Counted from the first letter of the stretch, positions 39,130-51,143 are shown. The stretch is 64,000 nucleotides of DNA from Pseudopyrenochaeta lycopersici (GCA_003313425.1 NHZP01000051.1:124001-188000), one strand, 5' to 3'. Made by a program: numbers and translations. Notes: generated by a model not told the origin, from the sequence alone.

Positions 39130-42100
39130 ATGAAACGCTGCAATCATAGTCAGTGGCTTGGAATCTCCACAGAAGGCAACGTGACATCCCTCTTGGAGTC
39201 CGATAGGCCGCAGTCTCTTCTCGCAAACAACCCGTACACACTAACACAGCACCCAAGCTTGTTCGTTTTCATCGGTAATGTATCGAAAGCTTTAGCTCTT
39301 CAGCATTCCCTGCCAGCAAAGTCGGCCAACAGATCCAAGGGCAGGCACGCCCACGGAGAAATCCATCTTCACTTGGAGCCTTCGAGCGCCTTTAGCGACC
39401 GGCCCATCTTTATTGCAGACAGTGACATACCCGAGAGGAGTCTGAGACGAAGTGCGCTGGACAACGGCGAGTGTCACGAGACCATCACGCGGCCGCTCGT
39501 GCGCAATCTAGGAGAGCCAGCGACTGCGAGCAAGGCTACCGAGCATCTCTATGCTCGCCTACTCCATCCTTTCGCTGACGTTTTTTGTCTATTTTCGACT
39601 GATCTAGGTGGCCTCAGGGCAGTGTCTCGTCACATTGCTTCGTGGCTTGAAAAGCCTCAAGCTTCGGTTCTGCCGAACAACACTTTCCCAAGTCTGGTGG
39701 TTGTTACCGAGAGCAGTGCGCGAACACGAGAGGGAGAAATCAAGGAGTGGCTGCTCCGAACGCTCAGCGCAGACACCTCGAAAAGCTTTTCGGAGCGCTT
39801 TTCGGGCCTTGATGTGATTGCACTACCTCCTATAGCTAAAATGTCGAACAAGTCTCGCCATCGACGCCTAAGAGATTGCCTGCTTAGAGCCTCAGACCGG
39901 GTCCGCAAACACCGGGCAGCATCCAGCTATTTGTTCTCCGCTCGGCATTTTAATGCATTCCTTAGGATTGCATGCGAACACTTCGCTAGTGGTGCTAATG
40001 AGCCATTTGACTTCATCACAGCCGCAAGGAAATTTAACCCTGTCGCGCAGGACTTGAAACAGCATCTTTCGACTTTTCTCAGCATGGTCAAGTCACCACG
40101 TGAGCTAATAGAGTATGCAGTGCCGATGATTGCGTCTAGCTTCTTCTTGGACAGCTACCCTCCAGACGCTCCCTGTAGGTTGACCAGGTTCACCCTTATG
40201 TCCTTAGACGATGGTGCTGACTACTGCACAGTATTTGACCCCAGCGCGGTACTAGAGAAATTGTACAAAGGTGTGTGCAACGACATCAGCAGAGAGGCCC
40301 TGCTAAGGCACGCCGGCTCTACGGATTGGATGCTCCCCAGCGCCTTCTTCGGGATGATCGAAACAAATATGCGGCACTATTTCGAAGAGACTTTTCGACC
40401 GGGTGCAGTGAGCTCCGCTTCAGAAACTCATAGGAGCGTGATGCAGCGTCTCCGGGTATTTTGGCTCAAGCACCGAAGTAGGGAGACCTGCCTGGTCTGC
40501 CTTAAGCGAAAGCCGTTCCCCTCACTTCCGTGTGGCCATACCATTTGCGAGAATTGTGTGTCCATCTTCGGTCGGCCGTCATCGGACGACCCCTGGACTT
40601 ATCAAGTTGACAAGTGCTTTCTCTGCGGGCTCGACACGCCTGATGCCAAGGTGCGGATACATCCGCCCACTGCCGGCGCTAGCATTCTTAGTATGGACGG
40701 AGGAGGAGTTCGTGGGGCACTGTCTCTTGCTCTCCTCAAGATGTTGGAGGATCGGATTGGCCTCCCAATGCCAATATTGCGGCACTTTAAGGTTGTATTT
40801 GGAACAAGCTCTGGTATGTCCGTCTGACCCCACCCAGCGATGTTGATTGCTAAAGACCTTGACATTAGGAGGCATCGCAGCCTTAGGACTCTCTCAAGGC
40901 TGGTCCATCCAGAAGTGTGCCGAAGTATTCCCACAATTGGCCAAGGTTGCCTTTCAACGTCGAGGCTTCCTTGGCTTCCCCTTACTCCCCAAAGCTTTAG
41001 AGACTCTTGTCTCACTTCTTGCAGACTGCCTCTATCCGGCCGCCAACATTGAGTCGGCGCTCAAGGAAGCCTATGGAGAGGAAAAGGGTATCTTGGAGAT
41101 GTCATACGCAACATCCCTTGGCACACGTGTGGGAATACCTGTGGCGACACTGCGCGGACCGTCACTGTGCCTTTTTACTAACTATAATGGTATAGGTTCG
41201 CGTACCCACGACACAGGTCAGTTGTCTCTGACAGTCCATTAATGAGCTCATACTGACGATCCTTGAGAGTACCACGTCCTTGACTCGTATGATACGTCCG
41301 ACCATCCGTTGTTATGGCAAATGTACTGAACTCTACCCTCCCACTTGATCTTGCTAATCTTCATACAGCGCACGAGCAGCATCAGCAGCACCATGGTATG
41401 TATGCAATCTTTTGAAGTGGAAGCCTCCCTACTTATCCGTCCCTAGGTTCTTCAAGCCCGTGGAAATTGGAGAAACCGGCACTTTTCAAGACCCAGGCCA
41501 GTTGCGAAACAATCCTATCTTCTCGGCACTGTCAGAGACTGAAGTATTGTTCCCGTTTGCTGAAGAGCCCGACTTCGTCGTGTCTCTAGGTACAGGAGGC
41601 CCGCGCCCAGCTGCTGATGGGCCATGCACTTCCGGCTCGCGTGGTCTGTGGATAGATGGCAGTATTCCGCGATGCGCACGGGCCTTCGGAGAGACCATGC
41701 GAAGTAAGAGAGACTGGCAAGCGTTGACGAGCTTTGGGAGACCCAAATCTAGCGGGAAGTATCACCGGCTAGACATCGAGTTCGATGGTCCAGAGCCAAG
41801 GCTAGACGGAGTAGGTGACATGCCCAGCCTTCAGTCCATAGCTTTGGAAGACCCCTCGATCTCCCCAATTCTCGACAACATCGCACGCTGCGCTATAGCT
41901 TCGCTTTTCTATTTTGAACTCGATGCCATGCCCAAACAGTTCGGTGATGGGTACCTTGGCTCGGGATCAATCCAGTGTGTCCTTCCACGAAGTGATCCCG
42001 CTTTCGAGGCTTTAATCCACCGGCTCCGTTCTAATCTGGGCATGCTATTCATTGACAAGAAGTATATCACAGGGTTCGAGGAGTCTTCGCAACTTGATGG

Positions 42101-42332
42101 AATTGGTAAATCTTCTATAGAGGTTAGTTTTGCCGCACGAACCAACTTCTCTATCTATCTGCGAGAAGGTAGCGCTTCGCCCTGCCACATTAGCGGCTCG
42201 CCTTTCTCGGTGGAAAAGTTGGTCAGAGCACAGAACCTGGAGGCTCACTTTGGCCGGCCCGACCATCGCAAGAGGAACTGGTGTCGAGAAGAGAGTGAAC
42301 TTCCGGACGCAAAGCGCCATCGGTCATCGTAG
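39130..42332 (+). CDS. RING finger-patatin phospholipase protein (999 aa)
   Basis: Five exons: 39130-40813, 40869-41216, 41268-41322, 41369-41395, 41447-42332. Introns of 46-55 bp, all GT-AG and in phase. Residues 1-450 form a region I do not recognise firmly (PFADVFCLFSTDLGGLRAV, FPSLVVVTES hint at a decayed NTPase-like fold). Residues about 455-500 are a complete C3HC4 RING (CLVC, PCGHTICENC, CFLC). The patatin domain follows: DGGGVRG (oxyanion loop, about 523), the nucleophile elbow GTSSGG formed across intron 1, WQ-ARAASAAPWFFKP across introns 3 and 4, and the catalytic-Asp region reading DPGQLRNNP where DGG/DGA is usual. Patatins hydrolyse acyl chains from lipids; a RING would add E3 ligase activity. 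The ATG at 39130 is the first in frame. Confidence 0.8.
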
Positions 42333-42795
42333 CGACAGGTTTTGGCATGGTCGTGCAACGAATGAGCCAGGCAATAGCTTCTTTTCTAGTGAACTAAGGT
42401 TGTGAAATCAAAACCCGTTTGCCTGTGCTGATTGCTTTATAACGCACTCGAACTGGAGTCAAACAGCGTCGAAAACGCCAATACAGTGATATGAGTAATT
42501 TAAATAAGGTTAAGGGACAAGAAGTTGCCGTAACATAGTCAATACATCAGTAACTCCATTTGCAAGCGAGAACCGACCAATGCGACAGCACCAGTAGAAC
42601 GCCAAATCGGCTCGCTCGCCTGTAACGTCAACATATTTCTGACAAGGTAAGTTAACGTTAAATCACCATGATCTTGCGAATCTAACTAACTCAGATGGAT
42701 CAATGGCAACCCTCCGTTATCTTGGGCTGAGTGAACCAATGCGACAGCATGGGCAATGACCATCGATATGTGCATCACAATCTGCGCGACAAGCT
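42333..42795. other. Intergenic, nothing recognised
   Basis: 3' flank of the RING-patatin gene up to the solo LTR. No supported frame. Confidence 0.35.
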
Positions 42796-43022
42796 TGCTG
42801 ACAGGTCTAGAAAGTACGGTGATATCTGATCGGAGAGGCCGAAATTTTGAGAATATCGGGTTGACCGTCGGCCAGTCCGAAGAGCTGAAGTTGAGACCGC
42901 AGATATAAAGACTAGGCTGCGCTCTGAAGAAAGAGGGAGAGATAACTCACAAAATAGAGATAATTCAAAGTCTATTGAGAATTGCATCACATGTGCCACG
43001 TATTCGAGTACTCATACCAACA
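42796..43022 (+). repeat. Solo LTR, second family (Copia-like ends), copy 1
   Basis: 227 bp, starting TGCTGACAGGTCTAGAAAGT and ending CATACCAACA, with a perfect target duplication AAGCT (42791-42795 and 43023-43027). GATATAAAGACTAGGCTGCG inside is TATA-like. The TGTTG...CAACA terminal pattern of the other copies is common in Ty1/Copia LTRs, but without internal sequence the superfamily is a guess. Confidence 0.88.
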
Positions 43023-43852
43023 AAGCTATGAGCAGAACAGTCAGCTGCTAAGGCACTCTCCCACACATTGTAATGTCCGCCATAGGTGGCGTCCACCTGT
43101 ATCGGAATATATTAGGGGTAGCTTACTTATAACCCTGCGCGCATGCTGAATTGTACTAAGATCCTATTAGAAGGGTGTTCTCTAGCTACTGCCAAGCATC
43201 TATAACCTGTTCCTACTAAAAGGCACATTCGCATTATCGCTTTCTTGCCTAACTTACTTAGAGCCTATCTCTTTATTAGCACTACTGTTAAACTCTCACT
43301 ACTTTATGTACTTATAGATAGTATGATGTTATTACCACCTTTAGGGCTGCCGTTGGACGCATATTAAGCCAAGCCTGTTGCTGTCAGTTGTAGTTAGGAT
43401 GATATCTACCAAGGATCTGTATGCGCAGCTGAAACCATGCTTCAATAAGTGAGATGGTTTCCTCCACATCAGGGGGCTGGAAGTATAGACTGATCAAGGG
43501 CATGATATGGTATTTGCAACGAGGGTCCGAAGAGGTATCGACAACACGAGTCGAAAGGCACCATCACAGAGACAATACAGGCAACTAGATCAGCCCGTTG
43601 CGGCGTGTGAGGGACAAGATTAGCTGACGAGCTCGAATCTAATCCCTTCCCAGCCCGAACGGGCACCACGACAAGAACCATGCCAGTTACTAAAATTAGT
43701 GTATGCACGGTAGCGAAGAAGTCTCTGCCATTTTTGGCGAGCCACAAACAACAACTGTTGAACTCAAAGCATTTAAAAAAGAGGAACTTCAAGGCACTGA
43801 ACGAGGTCTTTGGAATTGTCAGCACTCATCAACATTATCGCATAGGCACAGC
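43023..43852. other. AT-rich relic and spacer
   Basis: 43110-43350 is rich in TpA (repeated CTATAA, TTAGA, ACTACTTTATG patterns) and stop-laden in all frames, as expected of an old repeat altered by repeat-induced point mutation. No gene is supported. The rest is the 5' flank of the next gene. Confidence 0.45.
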
Positions 43853-44791
43853 ATGTCAAAGCGCTTGCAGATCGTAGTTTCTCTTACTTTCGCAGTCGCT
43901 GCAATAGCTTGTACTGCATTGTGCTTCAGTATACTATTCATTCCAAAGAACGATACTTCTGGTATTCTCAGTATTGAGGCGAGTTCTTTGCGCATAACCG
44001 GTGGAGTCTTCTGACCAGCGCAGTTCAACCTCACAGCACTTAGTCCACGAAACGCGCCACTTGTAGCTGGAGCGACTGATGAAAAAGACCGTAGAGACAT
44101 TCTAGGCTTAGCGCAAAGCAGACTACAAAGTGCCGCAAACTTTGCTGCGACTGCTGTCCCGAGTGCTGTATCTAGCGTAACCGATGACGCTAAGACGGCT
44201 ATCGCTGCGCTGATCCCCCAGAATTGCACTCTTGGAACGAGTAATTTCTGCCTCGGATTCACCAACAGAATCGATTGCTGGCCCTTCCCGCTGAAAGACG
44301 CTGGTGTGATTGTTGCATCACTATCAAGTCTCCCGGTGGAGCAGTTGCAGCTTTTGGGCCGGGATCTTGATGGCCTTGATCGCGCTATACCTGTTATTGC
44401 TTCGCAAGATTTCAGTAAATACTTCATTTGGAGCGTAGTCATGACAATCCTGGCGGTCATCTCAGGGCTAATCTTCCTTTGTTCGCTTTGGCACGAGGCG
44501 TTCTCGCTAACCTGCCACGTTTTCGGTATTGCCATTCCAACAGTCGAAGTTCTCCGAGTTTTCTCCAGTTTTGTCTGCGTTGTAGCGCTTCTCATTCCGG
44601 GCATATATATGAGGGTTCTGCTGACAAAGTGCTCAGAGCTTCCGTTTGACGTAAAGCAGGGAGGCGTGCAAAGCTTTACTATCGGGGCGTTGGCCCTCGC
44701 AGCAATCATGCTTGCTCTTACAACGATTACTTGGATCGTCCAGAGGTGTTTACAGCTGAAGCAACATTCTCGAAAACAGGCTGGAACATGA
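43853..44791 (+). CDS. Four-span membrane protein (SUR7/PalI-like candidate)
   Basis: Two exons (43853-43961 and 44019-44791) around a 57-bp intron GTATTC...GACCAG, 293 residues. The intron is a multiple of three, and the only in-frame stop (TGA at 44012-44014) lies within it, so splicing restores one frame. Topology: an N-terminal membrane span (IVVSLTFAVAAIACTALCFS), a soluble loop of about 130 residues with N-glycosylation sites (NLT, NCT) and Cys (NCTLGTSNFCLGF), then three spans near the C-terminus. This 1+3 arrangement with a Cys-bearing loop resembles SUR7/PalI eisosome or pH-sensing proteins, but the family match is not certain. Confidence 0.6.
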
Positions 44792-45131
44792 GAATTTGAT
44801 TGGATGGCTTTGCAAGCCCCGAGCCATTGGAAATCATAAATTGTCTACGATATTTTCCCTACAGTGTCATCAGAGAGCACTCACTAAACTCTTTGAGATT
44901 CTGAGCGAGTGTTGAACAATCTAATTAGTATAACAAATCTTTTGGGCAAGACGTTGGCCACTGTCGGTCGGATTATCAAACAGCCCGCACATTCAGTGAC
45001 AACCGCTAGTAGTTGGACCGGGTTTCTTCAATTAACAAGAGTCTCACTAGAGCTTAAGTCGCTAGTCTCAACCTTACAATCACCCCGCAGTGACCCTACG
45101 ATGAGCGTACTAGAATCACCGTCCCTCTAAG
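44792..45131. other. Spacer between convergent genes
   Basis: An open frame at 44909-45130 (+) encodes 73 residues without a motif and is probably chance. Confidence 0.35.
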
Positions 45132-47089
45132 TTACTCTTCCGACATATGCGTTAACTCAGTATATGGATACGAAGACGAGACCAGAGGGGCCAGCGCTGA
45201 GAAATCGTTGTCTACGCTCGAATAAACTGTTGTAACGTCATTCAGGCCGATCGTCAACATGCGGTTCGTTAAGGTAAGGCCGGGCAAGGCCTCTGATAGC
45301 TTGGTAACAAGTCGTGGTAGGTACCGAGACTTACCACCACAAAGCCTGGAGATCAGGGTCAGGAAGCCATGAATCAAGCCGTGAGAGCCAAGGGTGGATG
45401 CATCTGGTAGAGAAGATGTGCAAGCAACGACATCAATAAGACAACAAGCGACGTCGAACAGCTTTTCGATCTGCAGTAATGTTAGCTCAATGTCCTCCTC
45501 CAGTATGGCCTTACTAGGAAAAGTAATGAGCGGCTAGTTTTGGCACGTATGCAGGGGTAAAGAAGGAGTGAGATCAGAGATAGACGCTAAAGTGGGGCCC
45601 ATGCGGCTGCGCGATGCAACAGGATTGTTAGATCAAAATGAGTAGGGATCCCAGTGCTTTGCATGAGGAACCCAACGGGAGTTTGGAGTTGAAGAATAAG
45701 CTTTAATAATACTCACCAGTCCAGCACCGTGCACTTCCATAGCTGGTTGTGAAAGATGGGCGGTCATTGCAAGCAAGTCCCTCGAGATCTGAATAGGGTA
45801 CTTCGAAGTCATTGAGTTGTCACTCGAGACGCCGCTTACTAGTCCTTGACACACACATAGTTTCCAAACCATCGCCCGTAACCATTGCTGAGTGACGCGG
45901 ATTTCGACAGCCTGGGCTTCTGTGCATTCTAGATATGTTGGAATCGCTTCGGAGAGCTGCGTTTGCAACTGTGCTATCCGAGCTGGATCTACACGCGAAT
46001 GGGCTCCGTTCCAGAGGTTAATAAGGCTATCGTCAATGGTTTTGTACAAGTTGATGAGAAGTTCGAGTCCCACCCCAACACGTCTATCGGATGGCACCTC
46101 GTCCAAGGAAGGTGGATGAACGGTTGGAAAGAGCGAGACCGGGCGGCACTTGTGAAGGGCATATGTCCTGCAATAAATGTGAGCCGAAAGGGTCACGAAA
46201 TTGATATGTGGAAAGACAGCACAGAAACCATACCTTTCCGCCATGAAGAGAAGCCAGTACAGAACCCGTTTCCGAGAAATGTCAAGGGGGTCGTGTTTGT
46301 ACGTTTCCTCATCGTGCATTCCGAGGAGTTGCGCTTGCGTTATGGCTTCCCGTAAATAGGACCAAGCTGTATTCTCTTTCGCCAATCCAAAGTAGCTGCC
46401 ACAGTAAAACCACGATGTGAGAACCGTGTAGTGTGTGGGACTCTCACGATAATCGTAGCTTTCCCGCACTCGAATTGACTCTTCGAGAAGAACATGCCCA
46501 ACGCTCACGTTCGACTCCTGGGCCATCCCAGGCTGCGGCAGCATGCCTGGTGACGCCTTCATGTTGGCTTCTATCATAACGTACGCACACAGCGCCACAA
46601 TCATGCAGTAAGCTTCCGTGGAACGCTCCATGTTCACGACGGCTTCTTGTGCTCTCTGTTGGTGAAGCACAGGTTGTGAAGGATATACATTGGCGAAAAA
46701 GAACTCAAAGCAACTCTTCACACGCCCTGGAGGTAATAGGCCGGGTGTGCATGTATATGTCGAAGAAAGTGCACGCCTGTCGAACCCCGGTTCTGGAGAG
46801 ATAACTGCACTAAGCTGGGCGTTCCGTTGGGTATTGCGAAGCCCAAAGAGCACCTTGTCTCGGTTCCCTTTTGGTCCTTTTTTCTTTGGGATGTCATTGT
46901 ATGTGCATGCAAGACCAGCGGAAGCGCACTTTGTGCACGGTTTGGTGCCCTTGTCGATGCATTTTGTTTTTCGTCGGCGGCAGCTGTAGGAGTGAATGTG
47001 AGCGATTATGTTAGTGGGGAGAGGCATAAGCATACGCACCTGTCGCACGAGCGCTGGGCTATAGCAGGAGTGCTAGTAGTAGAAGCCAT
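45132..47089 (-). CDS. Zn2Cys6 fungal transcription factor
   Basis: Proposed exons: 47089-47040, 46983-46234, 46167-45717, 45470-45132, about 529 residues. Intron 1 (56 bp) splits the zinc cluster; joined it reads C-X2-C-X6-C-X7-C-X2-C-X6-C with the basic RRRKTK core. Intron 2 (46168-46233, 66 bp) is stopless and a multiple of three, but removing it gives the normal MAERTYALHKCRPV of the fungal_trans domain (residues about 130-300). The last intron is long (about 246 bp) and its acceptor is uncertain: CTGCAG before 45470 or an AAG about 45 bp further upstream. The C-terminal exon (EKLFDVACCLIDVVACTS...) is typical of the family. It is probably a nuclear, promoter-bound regulator; targets are not evident from neighbours. 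Confidence 0.8.
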
Positions 47090-47830
47090 GATAGGGCCGT
47101 GTGCTGGTGGACGAAACTCTTGTCCCACCGTGTAGAAAATCAGGCAGTCGACAAGCGAACCAGTTGCTACTTATCGTACAGTGGTTCTCAGCAGGCAGAG
47201 TAGATGCACGGCGTAGTGTGATGTACTTGGAAGACTGTGAATGCCGGTTTTATATAGGGCAGAGCCAAGCGGTAGCTTGGCCGATCTAACTACTTTCGTG
47301 CGAAGAATGGCGCATCACTTGGAGGTATTCCATGTGAAACACAACTGGATGAGCTCATTCAAAATGATCCAATGGAAAATAGGGCAAAGGCTAAAGTGTG
47401 AGACTAGCATGTTGGAAGAAAAAATCTCATTATGCAACGTGCGGTTTTCGCTCATGAATGCGCAGCCTTCACTTGCAGCCTGCAGTCATACGCAATCTTC
47501 ATTGCAGGTGACTACTGAAGCGCTCCTCGATCCCTTGAGTCAATCCTAACCCCATCACCCTTCTTCCGCTTCTACTGATGGGGCCAGATCTTTATGGGCG
47601 TTCATCAAGTTCTGACGCTGTCTCTTCGGCTTTGACCGAGATTGTCCCAATCTCACGAACTGAGAACGTATCAGAGTAGGGAGAAATGATATTTATGCCA
47701 CATATTCCAGAAGGCAGGTAGTATTATGGAACGCTATAAGTATGAAAGAGAGGATGTTGAATCCTAACAACGAAACAACTCCAGCAGAACGATGTTGGAT
47801 CGCTTCAAACCGGAAAAGGGCAGCCTACGA
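47090..47830. other. Intergenic, nothing recognised
   Basis: The promoter side of the Zn2Cys6 gene. Overlapping frames at 47101-47549 have no motif. Confidence 0.35.
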
Positions 47831-48737
47831 TTATGTCTCTTCTTGAGCCGTGCAGCCAAGAGGCAGTACAGATTCTTCCTTAGTATTCTTGCGCCTCATG
47901 CTGGCTGACCCGTCCGAAAAGGACGACCATGGTACCCTAATATCCCACAAATCTGCTCCACTGATCCTCAGCAACAGATACCCATCAGTTGTACCTCCCT
48001 TTGATTCGCCCCCTTCAAATATACCTTGCTTTTCTATACCGTTTTGAGAGAAAATGACCTCCTGGTTAAGCAACCCAACTAATTGTTCCCCACGATATCG
48101 GACTGCACTTGCCTTCTTGTTTGGAGCCGCTAAGGATTGCAGTGTAGGCAGAAGCCACTTAGACAATATAGCGACTCCGCTATTCTTCTTTCGAGCCGAC
48201 AGACTAACCATACCTGCAAATTCGAACAGCTCCAGGCGATAAGAACCGTCAGGATCTCGCAACCCGAAGTAAAAGGAACAAAGCCCATTGGAATGGGGTA
48301 AGTTTAATTCTACCGCTTTGATCCAAACTCAGATCGCTGAAATTGACAGCATGTTTTACCTCCAACAGCGTTTGTGAAGACGGTGGTGGAGACGGTGGAG
48401 GTGGACGTGGAGGGGGGGCTGAATCCAACAGCGTTTGTGGAGACGGTGGTGGAGGTGGAGCTTGACACGACGGCGGGCATTTGGCTCTGAGAAGCTCGGA
48501 GATGTGTTCAAGCTGAAGCACCACTTCTGTAGTTGACCTGAGTGGAGGTTATCAATGTACTGTTTCAATCAATTTTCTGACCTACTTTGTCCATATTCTC
48601 CAGAGCAAAATCCCTATGCAGATCAACAGCAGCAGTATGCTACTTATGGACCAAGTGGTCGTTGCTCGTTTGGAAGAAATGAGAGAAGAGAGCTGCTCCA
48701 CAAACTTTTCTCGAGCCTCTTCGTTAAGTGGAGCCAT
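47831..48737 (-). CDS. Hypothetical single-span membrane protein with Pro-rich linker
   Basis: The ATG at 48737 opens MAPLNEEAREKFVEQLSSLI and then one membrane span (SILLLLICIGILLW). An in-frame TAG directly after it is removed by an intron (GTAGGT...CACTCAG, about 48541-48590). The next exon has a short helix (VVLQLEHISELLRAK) and a Pro-rich linker built of two related blocks (QTLLDSAPPP and QTLLEVK separated by PPPPSPPP runs). A further intron (about 58 bp) joins LSLDQS to DPDGSYRLELFEF. The rest to 47831 is globular (SGADLWDIRVPWSSF). An additional stopless segment (GTATGG...CTTAG) may also be spliced. Exon edges are approximate and the family is unknown. Confidence 0.5.
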
Positions 48738-49840
48738 CTTAAAGCTTCTTGTTGACAAACAGTATGAATGAAGGTAGATCTCACACGAAAGATACTGAGC
48801 CTTTGTACTGCGGACACAACGTCCTTCAAGATAATTTTAGGTGTTTGCCTTCTGTATTGCCTCATTTGCCTCTTTTTGCCACCAAGGCTCGGCTTCGATT
48901 GTACAGGGGCGGCGCGGATTGGGAATGCATCAGCGCGATTCGTCCGGGAAGGTGAAAGTTTGGCGAGTTGCATGGATCGAAGAGCCTGGTCCCGACCGTT
49001 GCTTAGCCCGAGAGCATGGTCCAAGAGTGTGACTCTATGAAGCCACTCAGCGAACCCCTTGACGGATGCACATTCTTCTCCTTCTTGGGTGTTGTCCCGC
49101 ATCCAGCCGCCTGCATGGCTTAGAACCATGGGAGATCTCTATTGCCATTAGTTGAATTGTGTACGTTATTTTTATTTGATTCGTGACGCATATAGACGAA
49201 TACCAGTGACGGGCTCATTTGTGGTTCCTCGAATGAATCTTTAAACTGCTCTTCAAGCTGAAAGTGCATGTATGCCTGCATAAGTCATTTAGCAATCAGC
49301 TTCGTCATCGATTTACCTCTTCCTCCAACACTTTCGTTCTCTGGTCGATTGCCCTGGCACAATTTGGGTTCCGCGTTGGAACATTGTGCGCCAGAGGTGG
49401 GTAAGGGCTGGCAGCCCCCAGGACTCACACTGGTTTCTTTCACCTCGCGTGCGTTCTTGAGCCAAACTCCTACCCAGTTGAGGGCTGAGAAAGGCAGCAA
49501 AGCGACAGGCTGTATACGACAAAAGGCCAGGGATGACGAAACAGAATGCAGGCAGGGAACACCCGGGGAGCACTTAGCGGGCAAATGCCCTGACAGACGC
49601 ATTGAGGACCCCTGCACATACTCGCTGGCACATCGCTTCTGCGCAATGGATCATCACCAAGGTCCTCTGCCAAAAGCCCTGCCCGCTCAGGCCTTCTGTT
49701 ATTGCCTAAGGATAGAGGGTGCATAAGCGCTGTAACCGTAACGTGGGCGCTCAGTCCATATGGAACAACTTTCTGCAGCCTAACGCCTCACGTAAAGAAA
49801 GCCTTAACATGCACTGTCTATCGAAGCGAGGCAAGCCAAA
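48738..49840. other. Unresolved stretch
   Basis: A minus-strand frame at 48644-49129 and a plus-strand frame at 48768-49040 (with a hydrophobic FKIILGVCLLYCLICLF segment) overlap head to head, and I cannot decide whether either is real. 49268-49730 is similar. No repeat was recognised. Confidence 0.3.
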
Positions 49841-50707
49841 TCATATCACCCGCCAACGAATATCTCCGATCTTCGCCCTCTCTTGCCAGGACTCACTTTC
49901 GCTTGGATATGCACGAACTGGAGCTCCGTGAATATGTTTCAACATGCGGATTGCTGCGTACGCGGCATCGAGGGCCATGTCTTGTGGCTCCTCAGTGGTC
50001 CAGTGGATAAAGATGACTGTGTTCTGGGGCTGGCCATCGCCGTCTCGGCAAGTGGTGTGAAGGACACGGCTTTCCAACTGGGTGGTAAGCCAGTCCCATG
50101 CCAGTATGAGAACAGGGAATGAGCTCATTGATCTGACGGCTGATATGGTTACCAGACCTTGGTGTACACAAAAGCCGTCCTCGCTCGAGACGAGTACCGT
50201 CTCGCCCAAGTCCGATTCAGCAGCTGCTTCTAGCCAAGCGTCGTAGCCAAGTATCGCACGATCATCCGAAAAGAACGGTATCGCGAGTGTATTAGACTGG
50301 ATGAAAGGTGGGTTGTCGGGAAACGTAATCCAGAGTACCATGTCCCATGAGGCCGCTCGTGGATCAGGTGTATTTTGTATTGCTTGCTGTGTAGATGTCA
50401 AGGCCGGATCAATCAGCGGAGAGTGGTGTAGTGCTGTGCCTAGTCCAACCGAACTGCGAATAGTTTTCTTCTGTGCCCGTCTGCTGCGCTGCAGTGCGTT
50501 TCTTTTCGCGTGATGTAGAATGCAGTTTATGTACCCCTTCTCAGGCGCATTAGAACAAGTATCGCTGAATACACATAGTCCTTTCGCTTTCCTTTCGCTG
50601 CGCTGGTCTTGTCTGAGCTCTTTGCACGCGATGCAGGGCTTGCCGTTTAGTGACTCACTCGTTTCGCAGAGGCTGGTCTGGGCAAGGATTGCGGGCTGCA
50701 GCCTGGA
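49841..50707 (-). pseudogene. Zinc-finger-like gene truncated by a solo LTR
   Basis: One frame is open from the LTR edge at 50707 to the stop at 49841 but has no ATG near its start. Its beginning reads CETSESLNGKPCIACKELRQ, then RKAKGLCVFSDTCSNAPEKG and YINCILHHAKRNALQRSRRA. The Cys pairs CX2C...CX6C...C and the His pair look like a zinc-binding module followed by a basic stretch. The C-terminal half (WDMVLWITFPDNPPFI, IFIHWTTEEPQDMALDAAYA) is globular and unknown; a stopless GTAACC...CCCAG segment within it could be an intron. Beyond the LTR, at about 51040-51120, a related frame (EGLC...C with the same R-x-E-R spacing) suggests that the 5' part lies there. A break of the gene by the LTR is likely but not proven. 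Confidence 0.5.
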
Positions 50708-50949
50708 TGTTGACAGGTCTAGAAAGTACGGTGATATCTGATCGGAGAGACCGAACTTTTAGACTTTCGGTGAGACCGAGAATATCGGATTGACCGTCGG
50801 CCAGTCCGAAGAGCTGAAGTTGAGACCGCAGATATAAAGACTAGGCTGCGCTCTGAAGAAAGAGATAGAGACAACACAAAATAGAGATAATTCAAAGTCT
50901 ATTGAGAATTGCATCACATGTGCCACGTATTCGAGTACTCAAATCAACA
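50708..50949 (+). repeat. Solo LTR, second family, copy 2
   Basis: 242 bp, TGTTGACAGG...ATCAACA, with perfect target duplication CTGGA (50703-50707 and 50950-50954). It includes the 17-bp block GACTTTCGGTGAGACCG that copy 1 lacks. It abuts the zinc-finger-like frame. Confidence 0.9.
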
Positions 50950-51143
50950 CTGGAGACTGTGATGAGCCCGCAGCCTTCGCTTCTTGGCCGTGTTGTGAGT
51001 GCGACAGCAAGCACATGTGTTGTTATGTATCGCTGTCAGAAAGCGCTTTACAAGCCGTGCTTGCTGTGCAGAGCCCTTCCGCAATGCGCCGTCTTCTCTC
51101 CTCTGCACGCATTGCGGCGGCCAAAGATGGGTGTTGCTTAGTT

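Noticed and set aside
44012..44014. In-frame TGA suggesting that the four-span protein gene is a pseudogene or uses stop readthrough
   Set aside because: A 57-bp GT-AG intron (43962-44018) contains the stop and restores the same frame, which is the simpler reading.
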